This document shows positions 57,841 to 64,000 of a stretch of DNA of 64,000 nucleotides, in pieces (position 1 is the first letter of the stretch; each line of letters begins with the position of its first letter). The stretch spans positions 144,434 through 208,433 of the forward strand of contig VIIQ02000057.1 in the NCBI GenBank assembly GCA_007449985.2, in the 5' to 3' direction. Below the pieces are notes generated by a model. The model saw only the letters and a program-made list of their open reading frames with translations. It was not told where the DNA came from and searched no databases. Both the position numbers and the translations under genes were made by a program. This stretch comes from Desmodesmus armatus. Taxonomy: Eukaryota; Chlorophyta; Chlorophyceae; Sphaeropleales; Scenedesmaceae.

Positions 57841-60008
57841 CTCAGGGAGCACAGCCAGCAGCTCAAGCTCCTTCAGCCCTGACAGCCCACACACCACACC
57901 CACCAGCGTCGCCGGCCCACCACTGCTGCCCTCGGTCTCTCCCCGTCCATCCACGCTGGCAGAGGTATGCTGTAGCCCCCCATCACCCTCCACTGGGGCC
58001 TGCTGCAGCCCCTCCCCCTCCCCAACACCGTCGTCATTCTCTCCCGCCCCGTCCACACATGCTGCAGCTGGCCCGACACTCTCCTCATCCTCTCCCTCAG
58101 CATTCATCAAGGCCTCAGGCTGCTGCAGCCCCCCATCGCCCTCCACAGGGGCCTGCTGCAGCCCCCCACCCTCAATGCCCTCCACAGGGGCTTGCCCCTC
58201 ATTCTCCGCCGCCTGTACAGGGGCCTGCTGCAGTCCCCCATCACCCTCCTCCCCCTCCACATGGGCCAGCTGCAGTCCCCCACCCTCCCCCTCCTCAGGA
58301 ACCTCATTCTGCTCCACCTGCACATGGGCCAGCTGCAGTCCCCCACCCTCCCCCTCCCCCTTCACAGGGGCCACTGGCAGCTGCAGTCCCCCACCCTCCC
58401 CCTCCCCCTCCAAAGAAGCCTCATTCTGCTCCCCCTCCACAGGGGCCACTGGCAGCTGCAGTCCCCCATCCTCCCCCTGCAAAGGAGCCTGCTGCAGTCC
58501 CCCACCCTCCCCCTCCCCCTCCATAGGGGCCAGCTGCAGCATGGTGAGGTCCCTGAGGCCCTGAATGGGCCCCAGCAGTGCCGCACTGCACTGCAGACCC
58601 TGGAGGCTCAACTGACGCAGCGCGGGGCAGCAGGTCACCAGGCGGCTGCCTTCAGGCATCACTGGGGGGACACCACTCGGCTGGTACACGATTCCAACCT
58701 GTATAAAGCAGGCAAAACAGGGTTGGCGTGGGTGGGTGGAGGGGGGTGGGGGTTAGAGCAGCAGCGGACTAGGCAGCTGCCTTCAGGCATCACTGCGGAG
58801 GCACCACTCGGCTGGTACACGACGCCAACCTGCATATAGCAGGCAACACAGGGGTTGGGGTGGGTGGGTGGAGGGGGTGGGGGTTAGGGCAGCAGCGGAC
58901 GAGGCAGCCGCCTTCAGGCATCACTGCGGGGGCACCACTTGGCTGGTACACGACTTCTACCTGCATATAGCAGGCAAAACAGGGGTAAGGTTTGGTGTTT
59001 AGAACAGCAGGACACCAGGCATCACTGCCGGTGCACCGCTCGGCTGGTAGACGACTGCATCCTGCAAAACACAGATAGACACAGGTATGGCGTGGGTGGG
59101 TGGAGGGGGTTGGGGGTTAGGGCAGCACGACACCAGGCGGCTGCCTTCAGGCATCTCTACGGGGGCACCACTCGGCTGGTACACGACGCCAACCTGCACA
59201 AAGCAGGCAAAACAGAGACAGGGTTGGGGTGGGTGGGAGGAGGGAGGTGAGGGTTAGGGCAGCAGGACACGAGGCGGCTGCCTTCAGGCATCACTGCGGT
59301 GGCACCACTCGGCTGGTACACGACGCCAACCTGCAGAGACACACACACATACACTGTGTTGACTTCCCCAAGTAGTTGCTGGCGTGAGGCGGCGAGAGAG
59401 GGAGATAGGAGTACATACGCTTGAGGGATCAAACTATTCGGGGGGGGGGGGGCGGCGGCGGGAGGGGGACAAGTGGGGAGCAGGGAGGGGAAACAAAAAC
59501 GAGGGAGGCAAGCAACGCTTCACACTTGAAACACAAACCCACTGCTCACCTCCAATGATGTCAGGTGCGGCAGCTGCTTCCCAGCCGGCCACAGATGCTG
59601 CCACACTCCCCCGGGAGCGTCACATCGCTTATTACCAGGTGCTGCAGCTTGCTGCTCGCTGTGATCGACCCAAACGCCTTGGCAGGGGGCAGCGCCCCCT
59701 CTGCCTCCACACCCTCCATACACGCGTCCAACAACAGGCCTGTGAGCTGCTGCTGATACTGCAATTGCCACAGCAGCTGCTTCACCCCCAATGCACCCCC
59801 ACCAGGCCACAGTTCAACTCAAAGTGCTGCAGCTGTGGCAGGGCAGCGAGAGCGGCAGGCTCGAATGCTGTATCCCCTGCTAGCACCAGACATGTCAGCT
59901 GCTGAGCACACAGCAGCATCTCAGCTGTGACAGTTGAGACGGCGTCCTTGCAGTTGTGGTCCAGGATCAGGCTCTTCAGACGGGTGAGGCCCTGCATAGG
60001 TGACGATT

Positions 60009-60042
<34 letters not shown>

Positions 60043-61529
60043 CTCAGCTGTGACAGTTGAGACGGCGTCCTTGCAGTTGTGGTCCAGGATCATGCTCTCC
60101 AGACGGGTGAGTCCCTGCATGGATGAGCATAGCAGCAGCAGCAGCGTCACTGGGGTGACTGCAAAGACGGCATGACCAGCGAGGTCCAGGATCATGCTCT
60201 GGAGACCGGTGAGGGCCTGCTTAGATAAGGTACAACGACGCAGCAGCAGCAGCAGCAGCAGCAGCAGGGTCAATTTGTTGCCCTGACGGCTTAGGTGCCT
60301 CCCACATTGGCATCCTTAAGCCGGGGGGGGGGGGCGGCACTAACGGTGGGGACCCTACGCCAAACCCTTATATCCCCAGGTTGAACAAGTACCTGTAGTG
60401 CGGGGGCGTCTGTTGGGCGCAGGCACATGCAGTCCACATCCAGGCTTGTCAGCTGTGTCAGTGCTGTAAGCATGTTGGGGGACAGGCTCACGCCCACACT
60501 ATGCGTGCTGTTGAGGAAGTCGGCGGCCAAGGCAGCTGCCGCCTGCTGCTGCTGCTGCTGCAGGGCTCCCTGCTGCTGTGGCTGCTGTTGTTGTGGCTGC
60601 TGCTGCACTGTTGCGGGGGTTGTTGCTGTGGCTGCTGCGCCTGCTGCTGCTGTTGTGGCAGCTGCTGCTGCAGGGCCGCCTGCTGCTGCTGCTGCAGGGC
60701 CGCCTGCTGCTGCTGCTGCAGGGCCGCCTGCTGCTGCTTCTGCAGGGCCGCCTGCTGCTGCTGCTGCAGGGCCGCCTGCTGCTGCTGCTGCAGGGCCGCC
60801 TGCTGCTGCTGCTGCTGCTGCACAGCCCACTGCTGCTGCAGGGCTGCCTGCTGCAGCTGCTGCTGTGTCGGCTTCACACGGCGCTTCACACTTTTCACCC
60901 CTTGGATTGCCAGCTCCTCCAGGCCTGTCAACATACACAGCGCCACCTCCAATCCTCGCCCCTGATCCAGCAGCAAGCAGCGCTGCAGCCGCAGCTGCTT
61001 GAGGGGTGGCGGCCCGGGGGTACCTACAGCAGGGCCCCCTCCTGCACCTGCTGCTGCTGCTGCTGCTGCAGGCCTTCCCCTACTAATGCTGCTGTTGCTG
61101 CAGGGCCCCCTGCTGCTGCACCTACAGCAGGGGGTGCTGCCCACACCCTCAGCACCCCCTGGAACCCTCCCCCCCGCTGCAGCTGTAGGATAAGGTTCTC
61201 GAGATGCAGGCTGGTGAGGCGGACGTTGGGGGGTAGCTGGCGCAGGACGATGGGTCGGCGGCCGCTGCGCGTTTCTGCCTTGAGGTTTAAGCCTCTGATG
61301 TGCTGGGCGTGGTTTTGTAGGTAGGTAAGGAGCCCGTCGGCTTGCTGTTGGGTGGTGAAGGTCATTGAGAGGTGCGTGAGTGCTGTGGAGGCGATGTCAT
61401 GGAGTCTGGGTGGGCCCTGGCAGCGCTGAAGATGCAGGAGGGGCTGTGGGTTGCGCAGCAGCGCAGCACGGCCAGGAGGAAGGAGTGCGGCAGGTGCAGC
61501 AGGGAGACGTCCTCTGCGGCTTTGGCCAT
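57261..61529 (-). CDS. F-box/leucine-rich-repeat-like protein with repeat-rich exons
   Basis: Probable start at 61529 (MAKAAEDVSLLHLP). The first 45 residues (LPHSFLLAVLRCCATHSPSC) resemble an F-box, the SCF ubiquitin-ligase Skp1-binding motif. LRR-type sequence follows in several exons: VRLTSLHLENLILQLQ, LKQLRLQRCLLLD, LTGLEELAIQGVKS, LTALTQLTSLDVDC, LTRLKSLILDH, LTCLVLAGD, LKELELLAVL and LTQLRQLTRLTYQN. Between them are a Gln/Ala tract (60540-60860) and a GGGLQ.APVEGE repeat (58000-58550). Visible donors are near 60390, 59548 and at each unit of the 57.2-57.8 kb array. Frame breaks near 61415, 59790 and 59615 lie next to short homopolymers. The exon chain is only partly resolved. A substrate-recognition role is inferred. 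Confidence 0.55.
58676..59340 (-). repeat. Tandem array of six ~130-bp exon-like units
   Basis: The minus strand repeats ctgcag|gttggcgtcgtgtaccag..., encoding VGVVYQPSGAxxxMPEGSRL, then a pyrimidine-rich intron ending in tgcag. Units start near 58676, 58805, 58935, 59037, 59170 and 59307. The innermost unit runs into a real LRR exon (CCPALRQLSLQGLQ); in the others that part is replaced by C-rich intron sequence. Confidence 0.75.
60535..60865 (-). repeat. Gln/Ala-coding CAG tract with 24-nt period
   Basis: About seven near-identical units of gccctgcagcagcagcagca type on the minus strand encode AALQQQQQ. Further pure CAG runs lie at 60010-60045 and 60240-60268. Confidence 0.8.
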
Positions 61530-61599
61530 ACCTAATAGCAGATTTGCAGGACAGGAAGCAATGACCATGACAGAAGCGTAAAAGAAGCAGCAAGGAAAG

Positions 61600-62699
61600 T
61601 TAATCGTGCAGGGAAGTGCTATACAAGGCAAGGAGAGGGGTGTGTGTAGTGGGTGAACTGTGGCGGTTGCAGTTGCACACAGCCTGTGGGTGTCGTTCCT
61701 GTGCCAGAATGGGCTGAGTGGCTTTTGGTGGTATGTATATGAACGTGAAAGACGTAATAATGTCGTTCTACGTTTGCTCGTCTCAAGCACAAGGCTATAT
61801 GGCCCAGTCCATAAGTGCTGTGATGACCATGATGGGTGGTCAGCAAGGCGCACACGACGAACCAGGAGGCGAAGCGCTGCCTTGTATACAGGCGAGCGTG
61901 TGCGTGCAGAACTGCTACAGGGGCTTCCTGCCTGCAACGGCGCTGTATATAGAACACACATGCAGTAGTGCTGCGGGTCGAGAGGGCACAATCAGCTCAC
62001 CGCCTGTTGCTGACATATTGCCCTCTTGAAGTGTTGGTTCTGCCAAACGTTGTAGCAGCCGTCAATATCACCGGAGGTGCCCACAGCTCTCCTGGAGACT
62101 CTCAACCGAACGCTAGCCTGGGGGTGCAAAATTGAAGCCGCACGGGGTTATATCACCCTGAAGGTTATGTGAAGTTCATGTTGGTATTATGTTATGATAA
62201 GAGCGCTGTTCTCGAAGGAGCGGAGCTCCGAAGAGCCTGTGCACATAGCTTCAGGGTTCAGGCCACAAGGATTCGATTTTGCGAATGAGCAGATGCCAAA
62301 CGAGAGCAGAAGATAACCAAAAGCAATAAGTACAATTGCTAGAGACCAGATGGAGAGCATCGCGCAGGGCAGGCCAAAAGTGTGCAGGTAGCAGGGACCG
62401 AATTGAACCGGCGATCCTTGCTGCTGCTGTCCAGGCGACAAGCTCAATCGGTACAAACTGCTTGCGCGTTACCTTTCTATTGGTGTCTTGTTACGTTTGG
62501 TGTGATTAGAGGGCAGGCTGCACACATCGGCCAAAAACATTCCGAAGCTCGAACATTGTCGAGCAGTTCACCTCCGGTCCGCGTAAGGTCGATCAATGCC
62601 TCATAATGTTTGAGCGACTCTGCAACAGCAGGGGCAGCTTCTGTGCGTGCCTCACGCGATCTGTGACCGGTATCACCAGCTGTCCCTTCCCCAGGCTGT
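61600..62699. other. Upstream of the F-box/LRR-like gene, no confident gene
   Basis: Frames at 61660-62030 are open on both strands without recognisable content. A T-arm-like sequence at about 62395-62415 (minus) was considered and not accepted as a tRNA. Confidence 0.35.
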
Positions 62700-63285
62700 C
62701 CTTGCTGTTGAATGCCGCAAGGAGGTTGAAAGCAGAAAGCACAGGTGCACCACCTGGTAGGTCGCCGCGTTAGAGTGCACTGAGTGCACCAGGTTGAGTG
62801 CACTGATCAATGCACACATGAATGCATCACGTAGTGATTGCAGGGGGAAGGGGGTTGGGCGAAGCCCACCCCACTGGGATTCCCTGCACTCCCCTTCCCC
62901 TGTGTTGCAAAATGCTGCTAAGGAGGTCGAAAGCACTGCTGCACCAGGTCACTGAGGTTGAGTGGTGATTGCAGGGGGAAGGGGGTGGGCGAAGCCCACC
63001 CCACTGGGTTCCCCCTGCACCACCACCCCCTTGTGCTGTGAATTGCTGCTAAGGCGTTGACAAGTACTGCTGCACTAGGCCACTGAGGTTGGATGGTGAT
63101 TGCAGGGGGAAGGGGGTGGGCGAAGCCCACCCCACTGGGTTCCCCCTGCACCCCACCCCACCCCCTTTGAATGCTGCTAACTGCTGCTGAGGAGGTTGAA
63201 AAGTACTGCTGCACAAGGCCACTGTCGTGGAGTAGTGAGGGCTGAAGATGGGGCATGGTCGAAGACCACACCACTGCCATGCCGG
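62700..63285. repeat. Tandem repeat, 131-bp period, hairpin in each unit
   Basis: Three clear units start at 62836, 62967 and 63098 (gattgcagggggaaggggg) with a diverged fourth near 63229 and a partial one before. Each has a perfect stem gggtgggc-gaa-gcccaccc or a close variant. Confidence 0.85.
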
Positions 63286-63809
63286 CATTATGTCATCATA
63301 TGCATTGTTGGACCAACTCCTTCGAGCCCGGCCAAACGGCCCCTTGAGTTCTTGGAATGTACTGTGAACGGGGCGAAAGACACCCTCCTCCCTGGACCTC
63401 TGTCTTCTGCTGGAGACCAAAGAGGGTTTGTGCCGATCGAATCCATGTGCGGAACACACCTGTGGCTTGATCTGTTGACGGCGTTGACCTGTAGACAGCA
63501 GATGGCGTTGGACAGACCACACTCACACGATGTGCTGGTGACAGATGTAGTCGATGGGAGCAGGAGTATCCTCCAAGGAAGAACCAGGAGTTGAATGATA
63601 GGGATCAAGTTCAGTATCCTTCCTGATACACCCAGTGGGGTTTTTGGTTGGACCCATTTCTGGGGGTTTTGATGGCAGAACCCCAGCACCTGAGTGACAC
63701 CCTTTAAATCAGAACGCAGCAGAATCATGTTGACACATACACGCTCTGTACTTCTCCTCTTCTTCCTTTGGTGTAATTGTGCATATGGATGGGTTATGGA
63801 ATGCATGGC
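63286..63809. other. Intergenic, no confident gene
   Basis: Open frames on both strands overlap without splice or family support. Confidence 0.35.
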
Positions 63810-64000
63810 GTGTGTGTGGGGGGGGGGTGGCAGGGGGGGTGGAGTGTGCTTGTGGGGTGGGGTGTGTGTGGGTGTGGGGTGTGGGTGTGGGTGGGGGGGG
63901 GGTGGCAGGGGGGGTGGAGTGTGCTTGTGGGTGGGGTGTGTGGGGTGTGGTGTGGGTGTGGGTGTGGGGGGGGGGGGTGGCAGGGGGTGGAGTGTGCTTG
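63810..64000 (+). repeat. G/T-rich minisatellite, ~73-bp period, runs off the window
   Basis: The unit ggtggcagggggg-tggagtgtgcttgtg recurs near 63827, 63900 and 63974 within a strand almost free of A and C. Multiple G runs would allow quadruplexes. Confidence 0.8.

Noticed and set aside
60427..61324. Plus-strand Ala/Leu/Cys-rich ORFs over the CAG tract
   Set aside because: Any frame through a CAG/CTG tract stays open; LRR text and flanking domains are on the minus strand.
62385..62460. Possible tRNA on the minus strand (ggttcaattcg T-loop-like)
   Set aside because: No matching acceptor stem, D arm or A box at the right distance.
62836..63190. CRISPR-like direct repeats
   Set aside because: Whole 131-bp units are repeated, with no unique spacers, in a eukaryotic intron-bearing context.
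63810..64000. Telomeric repeat
   Set aside because: G/T-rich but with a ~73-bp unit and no TTTAGGG or TTTTAGGG-type motif.

Overview
The window looks like nuclear DNA of a green alga, probably a chlorophycean; the species is not identifiable from sequence alone. Genes on both strands are split by short GT-AG introns (about 80-360 nt), several proteins are Golgi-type type II membrane glycosyltransferases, and one gene has the F-box/leucine-rich, CAG/poly-Q style common in Chlorophyceae. There are many poly-G/poly-C runs, 5'-truncated LINEs and small non-autonomous elements. No operons, ribosome-binding sites or prokaryotic features were seen.

Layout. 0.2-1.6 kb: 5' part of an unrecognised nuclear-type gene (-). 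2-4 kb: LINE tail, an orphan GT34-type exon (-) and a TA-flanked MITE. 4.2-5.5 kb: CgeB-like glycosyltransferase (+) with two apparent frameshifts. 5.5-12.9 kb: mostly repeats and unresolved DNA, including a tRNA-like SINE. 13.0-14.7 kb: intact GT17-type glycosyltransferase (+). 15-25 kb: LINE fragments, a 1-kb retroposon-like element with target-site duplication, and several word-rich repeats. 25-27 kb: poorly resolved exons. 27.2-29.5 kb: GT-A glycosyltransferase of the NDDT/DDW type (+), with apparent frameshifts and a GC-AG intron. 32.8-34.4 kb: six-exon basic/acidic protein (+). 35.5-50.4 kb: a near-perfect tandem duplication of about 7.45 kb. Each copy holds a complete six-exon GT69/CAP59-like gene, a LINE tail, a nested retroposon and the 3' end of a GT34-like gene. 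The complete GT34-like gene lies at 49.8-51.4 kb (-). 54.9-57.0 kb: GT10 fucosyltransferase-like gene (-), whose last exon is not found. 57.3-61.5 kb: F-box/LRR-like gene (-) with two tandem exon arrays. 62.7-64 kb: tandem and GT-rich repeats.

The most notable content is the density of unrelated glycosyltransferase families (CgeB-like, GT17, NDDT GT-A, GT69 twice, GT34 plus two fragments, GT10). Five of the six families start with, or are preceded by, an uncleaved signal-anchor; the sixth, GT10, has one too. This suggests a glycan-assembly gene cluster in a eukaryote, still undergoing duplication. Shared function is an inference. Several otherwise well-conserved genes carry single-base frame breaks, so some 'pseudogenes' may be assembly errors.
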